Assembly (NCBI RefSeq): GCF_001425025.1
Contig: NZ_LMDE01000015.1
Span: forward strand, 1 to 64,000
Direction: 5' to 3'
DNA from: Nocardioides sp. Root122
Lineage (GTDB): Bacteria; Actinomycetota; Actinomycetes; Propionibacteriales; Nocardioidaceae
Length of the DNA stretch: 64,000 bases
The notes beneath the pieces are model-generated. The model was not told the DNA's origin. It made no database searches and saw only the letters and a list, made by a program, of their open reading frames with translations. How positions within the stretch are numbered: position 1 is the first letter of the stretch; every line of letters starts with the position of its first letter. The translations under genes and the position numbers were made by a program. Shown piece after piece: positions 7,503 through 15,474 of the stretch.

Positions 7503-7949
7503 ATGGCCTACACCTCGCCCTTCTCCAGTCCCTACGCTGCGTCGTCCGCGACGCCGTCGGGGGTGCCGCTCGCCTACCTCCAGTCCTCGGTCGAGACCGC
7601 CAGCCCGAGCAAGCTGCTCGTCATGCTCTACGAGCGCCTGGTGCTCGACTGCCGCCGCGCCCTCGCGGCCCAGCAGGCCGGCGACCACCCGGTCGCCCAC
7701 AACAACCTGCTGCACGCCCAGGACATCGTCGTGGAGCTGCAGTCCTCGCTCCGCCCGGGAGTGTGGGAGGGCAGCGACGCGCTCACCAGCATCTACAGCC
7801 ACCTGATGGTGCAGCTCGTGCAGGCCAACGTCCAGCGCGACGCCACCACCACCTCGCAATGCCTCGACATCGTCGTCGGGCTTGCGGACGCGTGGCGGGA
7901 AGCCGCCACCGAGGCCGCTCTTCCCACCGACACCGCGCGATCCGCGTGA
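7503..7949 (+). CDS. fliS: Flagellin export chaperone FliS
   Basis: FliS (148 residues) is a small helical cytosolic chaperone that keeps flagellin unfolded before export. The core VETASPSKLLVMLYERLVLDCRRAL followed by HNNLLHAQDIVVELQSSL matches the family. About 20 residues, rich in Ser, Ala and Pro, precede the usual family start. The stop overlaps the GTG of the next gene (GTGA), indicating translational coupling. Gene order fliD-fliS-chaperone is the usual one. Confidence 0.93.
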   Translation: MAYTSPFSSPYAASSATPSGVPLAYLQSSVETASPSKLLVMLYERLVLDCRRALAAQQAGDHPVAHNNLLHAQDIVVELQSSLRPGVWEGSDALTSIYSHLMVQLVQANVQRDATTTSQCLDIVVGLADAWREAATEAALPTDTARSA

Positions 7950-8290
7950 CCACCCCGCCACCCCCTCCCGCAGCCGGCGACGAGCTCGTCGCGGAGTGGG
8001 AAGAGGTCCTCGACGTCCTCGAGCGCGACGCGCGCGCGGCTGCCGAGCTCGCCGGTGACCCCAGCCGCGACGGCGCCCCGTCCCTGACGGCGTGGACGCC
8101 GCCGGCTCCCGGTGGCCCGGTCCCGGACGCCCTCGTCGACCGTGTCCGTGAGCTGCTCCAGCTCCAGGCCTCCGTGCGTGCGGAGCTCGAAGGAGCCATG
8201 GGCGAGAACCGTGGCAGCCTCGCCGACCTCGCGCGGACGGCCTCCCCGGCACGGTCGCGCGCGGCGGCGTACGTCGACGTCTCTGCCTGA
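7946..8290 (+). CDS. FliT-like flagellar chaperone candidate
   Basis: A 114-residue acidic helical protein starting at the GTG that overlaps the fliS stop. The helices are DELVAEWEEVLDVLERDARAAAEL and VDRVRELLQLQASVRAELEGAM, joined by a proline-rich linker. Its size, position directly after fliD-fliS and helical character suit a FliT-type chaperone or regulator, but sequence similarity to enterobacterial FliT is not evident by eye. The call therefore rests on context. No terminator is obvious after it; the flgB promoter begins 120 bases downstream. Confidence 0.6.
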   Translation: MTTPPPPPAAGDELVAEWEEVLDVLERDARAAAELAGDPSRDGAPSLTAWTPPAPGGPVPDALVDRVRELLQLQASVRAELEGAMGENRGSLADLARTASPARSRAAAYVDVSA

Positions 8291-8413
8291 CGCGCGGACC
8301 TGGCCACGCCCGCCGCCCGACCGGGTGGTGTGCGCATGGCCCGTCCGGGTGGTGCCGCGTCGGGACCTCCGTCCCGATCGTGTCGGGAACGTCAAGTTCT
8401 CCTCATCAACTCC

Positions 8414-8440
8414 TCAACAGGACGGCAACAGCGCCGATCC
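8414..8440 (+). promoter_or_regulatory. Sigma-28 promoter of the flgB operon
   Basis: TCAACAGG (8414-8421), 11 bases, then GCCGATCC (8433-8440). The -35 is the most divergent of the five copies in the window, but spacing and -10 are identical. The predicted start, about 8447, coincides with the first base of the leader hairpin. Confidence 0.7.
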
Positions 8441-8446
8441 GACCCA

Positions 8447-8506
8447 GTGAGCACGGAACGCTCACCACCTTCGCCGATGGACCGGCACCCGCACCTCCTG
8501 CAGGAG
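8447..8506 (+). promoter_or_regulatory. GGA hairpin and Shine-Dalgarno palindrome in the flgB leader
   Basis: Arms GTGAGC (8447-8452) and GCTCAC (8460-8465) hold the loop ACGGAAC. Further down, the palindrome CTCCTGCAGGAG (8495-8506) pairs the Shine-Dalgarno AGGAG with CTCC just upstream. The first element has the ANGGA loop preferred by CsrA. The second would hide the ribosome binding site of flgB. Confidence 0.55.
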
Positions 8507-8511
8507 TACCC

Positions 8512-8871
8512 GTGTCCCTCGGCATGCCCGATGCCGTCACGTCCGTGCTCGCCACCGCCCTCGACGGGCTGGCGAACCGGCAGAACGTGATCGCCGACAA
8601 CATCGCGAACGTCGACACCCCTGGCTTCCGGGCCACGAGCGTCGACTTCGAGTCCTCGCTCACCGCCGCGCTCCAGCGCGGCGAGATGTCGACCTCCGGA
8701 GTCACCCCCACCGAGCGGCCGAGCAACGCGCCCGTGGGGGAGAACGGCAACAACGTCGACCTGCGCCAGGAGTCGCTGTCGGCCCTGCAGACGCAGTTCC
8801 AGTACCAGATGATGACGCGCGCGGTGTCCGAGCGCTTCGCCCTCGTGACGACCGCGGCGGGTGCCTTCTGA
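8512..8871 (+). CDS. flgB: Flagellar proximal rod protein FlgB
   Basis: FlgB (119 residues) forms part of the proximal rod. The rod signature is NRQNVIADNIANVDTPGFRATSVDFE (about residues 24-49). The frame is open further upstream, but the GTG at 8512 with AGGAG about 6 bases before it gives the usual family length, and the segment upstream of it is low-complexity. It opens the long operon flgB to flgE. The TGATG stop/start overlap couples it to flgC. Confidence 0.93.
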   Translation: MSLGMPDAVTSVLATALDGLANRQNVIADNIANVDTPGFRATSVDFESSLTAALQRGEMSTSGVTPTERPSNAPVGENGNNVDLRQESLSALQTQFQYQMMTRAVSERFALVTTAAGAF

Positions 8872-9263
8872 TGGGCGCCTTCGACATGCTGCGCATCGCC
8901 AACAGCAGCCTGGGCATGCACCAGACCTGGCTCGACGCGCTCGCGCACAACATCTCCAACGCCAACACTGTCACGGCGACCAGCGAGAACGCCTTCCAGT
9001 CGCAGATGGTGGTGGCCACGGCCCGTCCTGAGGGCGGCGTGGACGTCAGCGGCATCGAGCTCGGCGACGCCGAGGGCATCCTCGAGTTCGCCCCCGACCA
9101 CCCCCTCGCCGACGCGGACGGCTACGTCCGCACGCCGAACATGGACATGTCGGTCCAGATGACCTCCCTCGTGCAGGCGCAGCGCGGCTTCCAGGCCTCG
9201 GTCCAGGTGACCAAGACCGCGCAGGACACCTACACCGCGGCACTCCAGATCGGACAGGGCTGA
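8871..9263 (+). CDS. flgC: Flagellar proximal rod protein FlgC
   Basis: FlgC (130 residues) is a proximal rod subunit. The N-terminal helix has AHNISNANTV in place of the more usual ANNIANANT. The conserved YVRTPNMDMSVQMTSLVQAQRGFQASVQV segment and the C-terminal helix match the family. Its start overlaps the flgB stop by one base and its stop overlaps fliE in the same way, so flgB-flgC-fliE are tightly coupled. Confidence 0.94.
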   Translation: MGAFDMLRIANSSLGMHQTWLDALAHNISNANTVTATSENAFQSQMVVATARPEGGVDVSGIELGDAEGILEFAPDHPLADADGYVRTPNMDMSVQMTSLVQAQRGFQASVQVTKTAQDTYTAALQIGQG

Positions 9264-9577
9264 TGAGCATCGGCGGCATCGAGGCCATCAGCGGCTTCAC
9301 CCCCCTCGCAGCGCCCGTGGTGCAGGCACCGGTCGCCCCGGCGCCTGCGTCGGGAGCGGACTTCGGCAGCCTCGTGCTCGACGGCATCGAGCGGCTCGAG
9401 GGCATCCAGGACTCTGCTGACACGCTCGCCGTGCGTGCGGCGTCCGGCACCCTGCCCAACATCCACGACTACACGCTGGCCGCGGCCGAGGCCGAGACGG
9501 CCACGAAGCTGACCGTCGCCGTGCGCAACAAGGCCATCGAGGCGTTCACCGAGATCATGCGGATGCAGGTCGGATGA
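9263..9577 (+). CDS. fliE: Flagellar hook-basal body protein FliE
   Basis: FliE (104 residues) links the MS ring to the rod and is among the first exported substrates. The C-terminal half contains the conserved helices NIHDYTLAAAEAETATKLTVAVRNKAIEAFTEIMRMQVG. The N-terminal half is Ala/Pro-rich. Its stop overlaps the fliF ATG by four bases. Confidence 0.93.
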   Translation: MSIGGIEAISGFTPLAAPVVQAPVAPAPASGADFGSLVLDGIERLEGIQDSADTLAVRAASGTLPNIHDYTLAAAEAETATKLTVAVRNKAIEAFTEIMRMQVG

Positions 9578-11151
9578 GGCCCGGGATCACCCAAGCGATG
9601 GAGCGCCTCCGCCGCTCCTTCGCCCTCTTCAGCCCCGGCCAGAAGGTCGTCGCGATCGTCGGCACGGCTGCCCTCCTGCTGGCCGCCTTCATGGTGTTCC
9701 GGTGGGCCTCGGCCCCGTCGTACGCACCTCTCTACAGCAACCTGTCGGCGGAGGACGCCTCCGCAGTCGTCGAGCAGCTCGACGCCGACGGCGTCCCCTA
9801 CGAGATCGGCGGCGGCGGCGGGACCATCTCCGTGCCGCGCGACAAGGTCTACGCGACCCGCATCTCGCTGAGCGGCGAGGGCATCCCGTCCGGCAGCGGC
9901 GACAGCGGCTACTCACTGCTCGACGGCCAGGACATCTCGACCTCGCAGTTCAAGGAGCAGACCGACTTCAAGCGGGCCATGGAGGGCGAGCTCTCCTCGA
10001 CCATCGAGGCCATCGACGGCGTCGAGACCGCCGTCGTCCACCTGGCCCTCCCGCCGAAGCAGGTCTTCGTCGAGGAGCAGGACCCCGCCACGGCGTCCGT
10101 CCTCGTCGCCACCCGCGGTGGCACCACGCTCAGCCCCGACCAGGTCCAGGCCGTGGTCAACCTGGTCGCGTCCAGCATCGACGGCCTCGACCCCACCAAG
10201 GTGACCGTCGCCGACGCCTCCGGCCGCGTCCTCTCGGAGGGCGACGAGTCCGGGACCGGGATGAACAGCAGCCGCAACCGCCAGGTCGAGGACTACCAGG
10301 ACCAGCTCAGCGGCAAGGCGCAGGCGATGCTCGACCGGATCTACGGGCCGGGCAACTCCTCGGTCCAGGTCACGGCCGTGCTCGACTTCGACAAGGTCAG
10401 CCGCCAGACCACGACGTACGGCCGGCGCAAGGCCCCGGTCCTCGCCGAGTCGGCACAGAGCGAGACCTACTCCGGCGGTGCTGGCGGCGCGTCACCCGGT
10501 GGCGTGGTCGGACCGGACGCCCAGACCGAGGTCGCCGGCGTCGGCGGCGACGGCAGCTACGGCAACAAGTCGATGGTCCGCGAGAACGGCGTCGACAAGG
10601 TGGTCGAGCAGTCGGAGACCGCTCCCGGCTCCGTCGAGACCCTGCACGCCGCGGTCGTCGTCGACACCAACTCCGACGTGACCGTCGACGTCACCGAGAT
10701 CAACAGCCTCGTCTCCTCCGCGATCGGCCTCAACCCCGACCGCGGTGACACCATCGAGACCTCGTCGGTGCCGTTCGACACCTCCGTCGCCGAGGCAGAC
10801 GCGGCAGCATTGAAGGCCGCTCAAGCGGCCGACGACGCCGCCGCGCGCAACGCCTTGATCCGCAACGGTGCCCTCGGTGGCCTCGTGCTCCTGCTCGTCG
10901 GCCTGGCCTGGCGGCGCTCGCGCAAGCACGCCAAGGCGCGCCAGGACGCGACGACGTACGTCGTGGAGCAGCTGCGGGCCGAGCAGACGGAGCGTACGGC
11001 GCTGCACGCCCCCGACGAGACCGCGCTGGCCCTGGCCCCGGTGGAGACCGCGGCCTCCGACGAGATGTTCGACGAGCTCGTCGCCCTCGTGGACCGTCAG
11101 CCCGATGAAGTCGCCTCGCTGCTGCGCGGCTGGCTGGTGGAGCGTTCCTGA
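9574..11151 (+). CDS. fliF: Flagellar MS-ring protein FliF
   Basis: FliF (525 residues) forms the MS ring in the cytoplasmic membrane. A transmembrane helix lies at about residues 28-48 (VVAIVGTAALLLAAFMVFRWA) and a second at about 430-448 (ALGGLVLLLVGLAW). Between them are the ring-building YscJ/FliF domain (LPPKQVFVEEQDPATASVLV) and a Gly/Ser-rich loop. The short C-terminal cytoplasmic tail (FDELVALVDRQPDEVASLLRGWL) is the FliG-binding region. Stop and fliG start overlap by one base. Confidence 0.96.
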   Translation: MRPGITQAMERLRRSFALFSPGQKVVAIVGTAALLLAAFMVFRWASAPSYAPLYSNLSAEDASAVVEQLDADGVPYEIGGGGGTISVPRDKVYATRISLSGEGIPSGSGDSGYSLLDGQDISTSQFKEQTDFKRAMEGELSSTIEAIDGVETAVVHLALPPKQVFVEEQDPATASVLVATRGGTTLSPDQVQAVVNLVASSIDGLDPTKVTVADASGRVLSEGDESGTGMNSSRNRQVEDYQDQLSGKAQAMLDRIYGPGNSSVQVTAVLDFDKVSRQTTTYGRRKAPVLAESAQSETYSGGAGGASPGGVVGPDAQTEVAGVGGDGSYGNKSMVRENGVDKVVEQSETAPGSVETLHAAVVVDTNSDVTVDVTEINSLVSSAIGLNPDRGDTIETSSVPFDTSVAEADAAALKAAQAADDAAARNALIRNGALGGLVLLLVGLAWRRSRKHAKARQDATTYVVEQLRAEQTERTALHAPDETALALAPVETAASDEMFDELVALVDRQPDEVASLLRGWLVERS

Positions 11152-12164
11152 TGACCGTGATGACGACCGGGCTCGGAGCCCGCAAGGCCGCGATCGTGCT
11201 CGTGCGACTCGGCAAGGAGCGCGCTGCGACCGTGCTGGCGCACATGAGCGACGAGGAGGTCGAGGCGGTCTCCGCCGAGGTGGCCACCCTCGCCAGCGTC
11301 GAGCCGGGCGAGGCCAACGACGTGATCACCGAGTTCGGCAGCCTGCTCACCGCCCGCCAGCACATGCTGCAGGGCGGCATGGACCTGGCTCGCGACCTGC
11401 TCGGGCGCGCCCTCGGCGAGGATCGCGCCGAGGAGGCCATGCAGCGGCTCAACGCGATGGCCGTCCAGCTGCCGTTCCAGTTCCTCCAGCGTGCCGACCC
11501 GACCCAGCTGCGCTCCTTCATCAACGAGGAGCACCCGCAGGTGATCGCGCTCGTGCTGGCGCACATGTCGGCCGAGAAGGCCTCGCTCGTGCTCTCCGGG
11601 CTGTCACCGGAGCGCCAGGCCGACGTCGCGCACCGCATCGCGGTGATGGGGCGCGCCAACCCCGAGACCGTCCGGACCGTCGAGGCCATGCTCGAGCGCC
11701 GGCTGTCGTCGGTGCTGCAGCCCAGCGACTCCTCGCGCGTCGGTGGCGTCGTCCCCCTGGTCAACATCATCAACCGTGCCGACCGCTCCACCGAGCGCCA
11801 GATCGTCGAGGGCCTCGAGTCGCTCGACGCCGGGCTCGCAGAGGAGGTCCGCAGCCGGATGTTCATGTTCGAGGACATCGTCAACCTCTCGGACCGCGAC
11901 GTGCAGCAGGTGCTGCGCCAGGTCGACACCGCCGAGCTCGCGCTGGCGCTCAAGGGCGTCTCGGACCAGGTGCGGGACAAGATCACCGGCAACCTCTCCG
12001 AGCGTGCCGCAGAGAACGTGCTGGACGAGATCGAGATCCTCGGCCCCGTGCGCCTCACCCAGGTCGAGGAGGCCCAGCAGGCGGTCATCCGCACCATCCG
12101 CTCGCTCGAGGAGCGCGGCGAGATCGTCGTACGCCGGGGAGGTGAGGATGAGTTCGTCGACTGA
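11151..12164 (+). CDS. fliG: Flagellar motor switch protein FliG
   Basis: FliG (337 residues) is the rotor component that touches the stator. It has the three Armadillo-like domains: the N-terminal FliF-binding part, the middle domain with the conserved EEHPQVIALVLAHM motif (about residues 124-137), and the C-terminal torque domain with the charged helix LALKGVSDQVRDKITGNLSE. It is of ordinary length. It overlaps fliH by 17 bases. Confidence 0.96.
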   Translation: MTVMTTGLGARKAAIVLVRLGKERAATVLAHMSDEEVEAVSAEVATLASVEPGEANDVITEFGSLLTARQHMLQGGMDLARDLLGRALGEDRAEEAMQRLNAMAVQLPFQFLQRADPTQLRSFINEEHPQVIALVLAHMSAEKASLVLSGLSPERQADVAHRIAVMGRANPETVRTVEAMLERRLSSVLQPSDSSRVGGVVPLVNIINRADRSTERQIVEGLESLDAGLAEEVRSRMFMFEDIVNLSDRDVQQVLRQVDTAELALALKGVSDQVRDKITGNLSERAAENVLDEIEILGPVRLTQVEEAQQAVIRTIRSLEERGEIVVRRGGEDEFVD

Positions 12165-12732
12165 GGTCGTGCGCCCGCTCGCCGGCCTCCGGCTGCCCGA
12201 GCTGCGCGCCGTCGAGACGACCCGCGAGACCGCGCGTGCCCAGGGCTATGCCGTGGGCTGGGCGCAGGGACGCCGGGAGGCAGAGGCCGCCGTGCGTGCC
12301 GAGACGGACGAGCTGGCCCGCACCACCGCGGTCCGTGAGGCGCAACGCGAGGCGGACCAGGCCCTGGCCGTCGAGGCCCTGCGCCGCGCGACCCACGCTG
12401 CCCAGGAGCTCCTCGCCGCCGCCTGCCTCCGGGTCGACGAGCAGGCCACCGCACTGGCGCTCGAGCTCACCCGCACCCTGCTGGGCGTGCTCGATCCCGA
12501 TCCCGCCCACGTCCTCGCCCGGGTCACTGGGCTCCTGCCCGAGCACGCCGTCGGGTCGGTGCGTCTCCACCCGGAGGTGGCCGTTCTCGCGGGAGACCTG
12601 ACCGACCTCGGGATCCTCGTCCTCGCGGACTCGTCCCTCGGGCGTGCCGACGCCGTCGCCCAGGCCGACGACCACGTCGTCGACCTGCGGGTCGACGAGG
12701 CGCTGGCGCGGGTCGCGGAGGTGCTCGGATGA
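12148..12732 (+). CDS. fliH: FliH-like regulator of the export ATPase
   Basis: FliH (194 residues) binds the ATPase FliI and links it to the export gate. Position between fliG and fliI is canonical. The N-terminal part has the helical Ala/Glu/Gly-rich stretch QGYAVGWAQGRREAEAAV, and the C-terminal part matches the V-ATPase subunit E-like fold (EQATALALELTRTLLGV; DLGILVLADSSLGRADAVAQ). The ATG at 12148 follows GAGG inside the end of fliG. The frame is open further upstream but only as overlap with fliG. Confidence 0.85.
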   Translation: MSSSTEVVRPLAGLRLPELRAVETTRETARAQGYAVGWAQGRREAEAAVRAETDELARTTAVREAQREADQALAVEALRRATHAAQELLAAACLRVDEQATALALELTRTLLGVLDPDPAHVLARVTGLLPEHAVGSVRLHPEVAVLAGDLTDLGILVLADSSLGRADAVAQADDHVVDLRVDEALARVAEVLG

Positions 12733-14030
12733 GCCTGCTGACCGACGACGTGCGCGCTCGCGCCCTGGCTGCCGTCACGCCGCTGCGCCTGGGCCAGGTC
12801 GCCGAGCTGCTCGGCCTCCAGGTCCGGGTCATCGGCCTCGCCGCCGCCGTCGGCGACCTCGTCGCCGTCGAGGGCGACACCCGTGTGCTGGCCGAGGTGG
12901 CCGCGAGCGGCCCCGCCGGACTCACCTGCCTGCCGCTCGGCGACACCGCCGGGCTGCGGGTGGGCGACGTCGTACGCCACACGGGCGGGCCGCTGCAGAT
13001 CCCGGTCGGGGACGCCCTGCGCGGTCGCGTGCTCGACGGGCTCGGCCGTCCCATCGACGGTGGGCCGCCGCTGGACCACCTGCCGATGGTCGGGGTCACC
13101 CAGGCCGCTCCGGCGGCACTGAGCCGCCCGCGGATCGACCACCAGGTCGGTCTCGGCGTGCGCGCCCTCGACTCCCTCACCCCGTGCGGCCGGGGCCAGC
13201 GCATCGGCATCATGGCCGGCTCCGGCGTCGGCAAGTCGAGCCTGCTCTCCATGGTGGCGCGCGGCACCGACGCCGAGGTGTCCGTGATCGCCCTGGTGGG
13301 CGAGCGCGGTCGCGAGGTCCGCGAGTTCATCGAGAACGACCTCGGTCCCGAGGGACTGGCGCGCTCGGTCGTCGTCGTCGCCACGTCGGACGCACCTCCG
13401 GTCGAGCGGCTTCGTGCCGCCGGCGTCGCCACCCGGATCGCGGAGTCCTTCCGCGACAGCGGGCGCCACGTCGTGCTGATGATGGACAGCCTCACCCGCG
13501 TGGCAATGGCCCAGCGCGAGATCGGCCTGTCCGCGGGCGAGCCGCCGGCCACCCGCGGCTACCCGCCCAGCGTCTTCACCCTCATGCCGCAGCTCCTCGA
13601 GCGCGCCGGCACGTCCGCGACCGGCAGCATCACCGGGCTCTACACGGTGCTGGTCGAGGGCGACGACATGCAGGACCCCATCGGCGACACCGCCCGTTCG
13701 ATCCTCGACGGCCACGTCGTCCTGTCCCGCCGCCTGGCGACCGCCGGGCACTTCCCCAGCATCGACGTCCTCGAGTCGATCTCCCGCGTCACGCGGGCGG
13801 TCACCGACGCCGACCAGCGGGCCGACGCCACGCGGCTGCGCCGGCTGCTCGCCGCGCACCGCTCGGTGCGCGAGCTGGTGGAGATCGGGGCGTACGTCGC
13901 CGGGGCCGACCCCGACGCCGACGTCGCGCTGGCCCGGATGCCCGCGATCGATGCATTCCTCCGCCAGGACATGGACGAGAGCACGTCCCTCGCCGACACC
14001 TGGCAGGCACTCAAGGAGCTGGTGGCCTGA
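12729..14030 (+). CDS. fliI: Flagellum-specific export ATPase FliI
   Basis: FliI (433 residues) is the hexameric ATPase of the flagellar export apparatus, related to F1-beta. The Walker A motif GSGVGKSS lies near residues 163-170, Walker B in HVVLMMDSLTRVAMAQREIGL, and the family motif GEPPATRGYPPSVF follows. It overlaps fliH by four bases and fliJ by one base. It has the expected length and all catalytic motifs. Confidence 0.97.
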   Translation: MSLLTDDVRARALAAVTPLRLGQVAELLGLQVRVIGLAAAVGDLVAVEGDTRVLAEVAASGPAGLTCLPLGDTAGLRVGDVVRHTGGPLQIPVGDALRGRVLDGLGRPIDGGPPLDHLPMVGVTQAAPAALSRPRIDHQVGLGVRALDSLTPCGRGQRIGIMAGSGVGKSSLLSMVARGTDAEVSVIALVGERGREVREFIENDLGPEGLARSVVVVATSDAPPVERLRAAGVATRIAESFRDSGRHVVLMMDSLTRVAMAQREIGLSAGEPPATRGYPPSVFTLMPQLLERAGTSATGSITGLYTVLVEGDDMQDPIGDTARSILDGHVVLSRRLATAGHFPSIDVLESISRVTRAVTDADQRADATRLRRLLAAHRSVRELVEIGAYVAGADPDADVALARMPAIDAFLRQDMDESTSLADTWQALKELVA

Positions 14031-14497
14031 TGGCCCGCACACCTGACAACGACCCCGACGCCGGGATGCGCGCCGTGGCGCGCGTGCGTGGCGTCCGCGA
14101 GCAGGACAGCCGCCTGGGCCTGACCCGGGCCGCGGCCGACCAGCGGGAGGCGGGTCGCCGTCGTGACGCCGTCGCCGCTCGGCTGGCGACCGCGACCGAC
14201 CCCGCGGCGATCGACCCGTCCGGCTTCGCCACCGCACGCCTGGCCGCCTCCGGCCTCGCCACCGAGCTCATCGCCTCCGAGACCGCGCTCGCGTCGGCCA
14301 CCACGGTGACCATGGCGGCGCGGGCGCACTGGCAGCGCGACCACACGCGGCTCGCCGCCGTCGAGCTGCTGCTCGAGCGCCGCGCCGAGGACCGTCGCGC
14401 CGAGCGACTGCGCCGCGAGCGGGTCGAGGTCGACGACCTCGTCGCGGCCCGCTGGCTGCGCGCCCGCCGGGCCCCCCAGGAAGGAGGTGCCGCATGA
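14030..14497 (+). CDS. fliJ: FliJ-like flagellar export stalk protein
   Basis: A 155-residue, Ala/Arg-rich, almost wholly helical protein directly after fliI. FliJ is the coiled-coil central stalk of the FliI hexamer and a chaperone escort. The sequence has long amphipathic helices (TRAAADQREAGRRRDAVAARLA; LLLERRAEDRRAERLRRERV) as FliJ does, but the family is poorly conserved and the call leans on gene order. The start ATG shares its A with the fliI stop. Confidence 0.82.
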   Translation: MARTPDNDPDAGMRAVARVRGVREQDSRLGLTRAAADQREAGRRRDAVAARLATATDPAAIDPSGFATARLAASGLATELIASETALASATTVTMAARAHWQRDHTRLAAVELLLERRAEDRRAERLRRERVEVDDLVAARWLRARRAPQEGGAA

Positions 14498-15474
14498 GCA
14501 TCACCGACGTCACCGCCCGGATCTCCGCGATCCAGACGCAGCTGGCCCTGCTGCCCGGCGCGTCCTCCGTCTCCGCCTCCCCGCGCGTCGGTGCCGCCGC
14601 GTTCGACTCGGTCCTGTCGCGGACCAGCGGCACGGCCGGGGTGACCGTCTCCGGTGGCACCGGTGCCGTGACCGGCGACGCCGTCGTCGCGAAGGCCAAG
14701 GAGATGCTCGGCCTGCCCTACGTCTGGGGCGGCACCGACCCCGAGAGCGGCGTCGACTGCTCCGGGCTGGTGCAGTCGGTCTACCAGTCCTTCGGCATCG
14801 AGCTGCCGCGGCTCTCCGCGGACCAGGCGCGCGCCGGCCGGCCGGTGGCCAGCATGAACGACGTACGCCCCGGCGACCTGATCGCCTGGGACAACTCCAG
14901 CCGCAACAACGGCGCGGACCACATCGCCATCTACGCCGGCAACGGCCAGATGATCGAGGCGCCGCGTCCGGGCGGCAAGGTGCAGCTGGTCCCGGTGACG
15001 ACCCCGCCGGACTACATCCGCCGCGTGCTCCCCGACGCGAGCACCGCCACGACCGTGTCGGCGTCCGCTCCGACGTCCGGCCGGACGGTTCCGCCCGGGA
15101 CGCCGTACGCCGACCTGTTCCAGCAGGCGGCGAACGTCCACGGCCTCGACCCGGCCCTCCTCGTCGCCGTCGCCCAGCAGGAGTCGGGCTTCGACCCCCA
15201 GGCAGTGAGCCCGGCGGGCGCACAGGGCCTGATGCAGCTGATGCCCGGCACGGCACAGGGACTCGGTGTCACCAACCCCTTCGACCCCGGCCAGGCCATC
15301 GGGGGCGCTGCCCAGCTCCTGGACAGCCTGATCGGTCGCTTCGGCTCGACCCCGCTGGCGCTGGCGGCCTACAACGCCGGTCCCGGTGCGGTCCTGCGCT
15401 ATGACGGCGTGCCGCCCTACCCCGAGACGCAGGCCTACGTCACCTCGATCATGTCCCGACTGGAGAACGTATGA
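14494..15474 (+). CDS. NlpC/P60 plus lytic transglycosylase fusion (flagellar peptidoglycan hydrolase)
   Basis: A two-domain wall hydrolase of 326 residues. The NlpC/P60 endopeptidase domain (about 67-170) has the nucleophile in GVDCSGLVQ (Cys89) and the DHIAIYAG His strand. The C-terminal SLT goose-lysozyme domain (about 205-320) has the catalytic Glu230 in AQQESGFDP, then GLMQLMPGTA and AYNAGPGAV. There is no signal peptide, so export through the flagellar type III system, as for FlgJ, is likely. It overlaps fliJ and fliK by four bases each. It probably opens the wall for the rod, taking the place of FlgJ. Confidence 0.9.
   Translation: MSITDVTARISAIQTQLALLPGASSVSASPRVGAAAFDSVLSRTSGTAGVTVSGGTGAVTGDAVVAKAKEMLGLPYVWGGTDPESGVDCSGLVQSVYQSFGIELPRLSADQARAGRPVASMNDVRPGDLIAWDNSSRNNGADHIAIYAGNGQMIEAPRPGGKVQLVPVTTPPDYIRRVLPDASTATTVSASAPTSGRTVPPGTPYADLFQQAANVHGLDPALLVAVAQQESGFDPQAVSPAGAQGLMQLMPGTAQGLGVTNPFDPGQAIGGAAQLLDSLIGRFGSTPLALAAYNAGPGAVLRYDGVPPYPETQAYVTSIMSRLENV

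Noticed and set aside
8380-8511. Longer start for flgB using the open frame from 8380
   Set aside because: It would place the start codon upstream of the sigma-28 promoter at 8414-8440, and the added residues are low-complexity. The GTG at 8512 has a proper Shine-Dalgarno.
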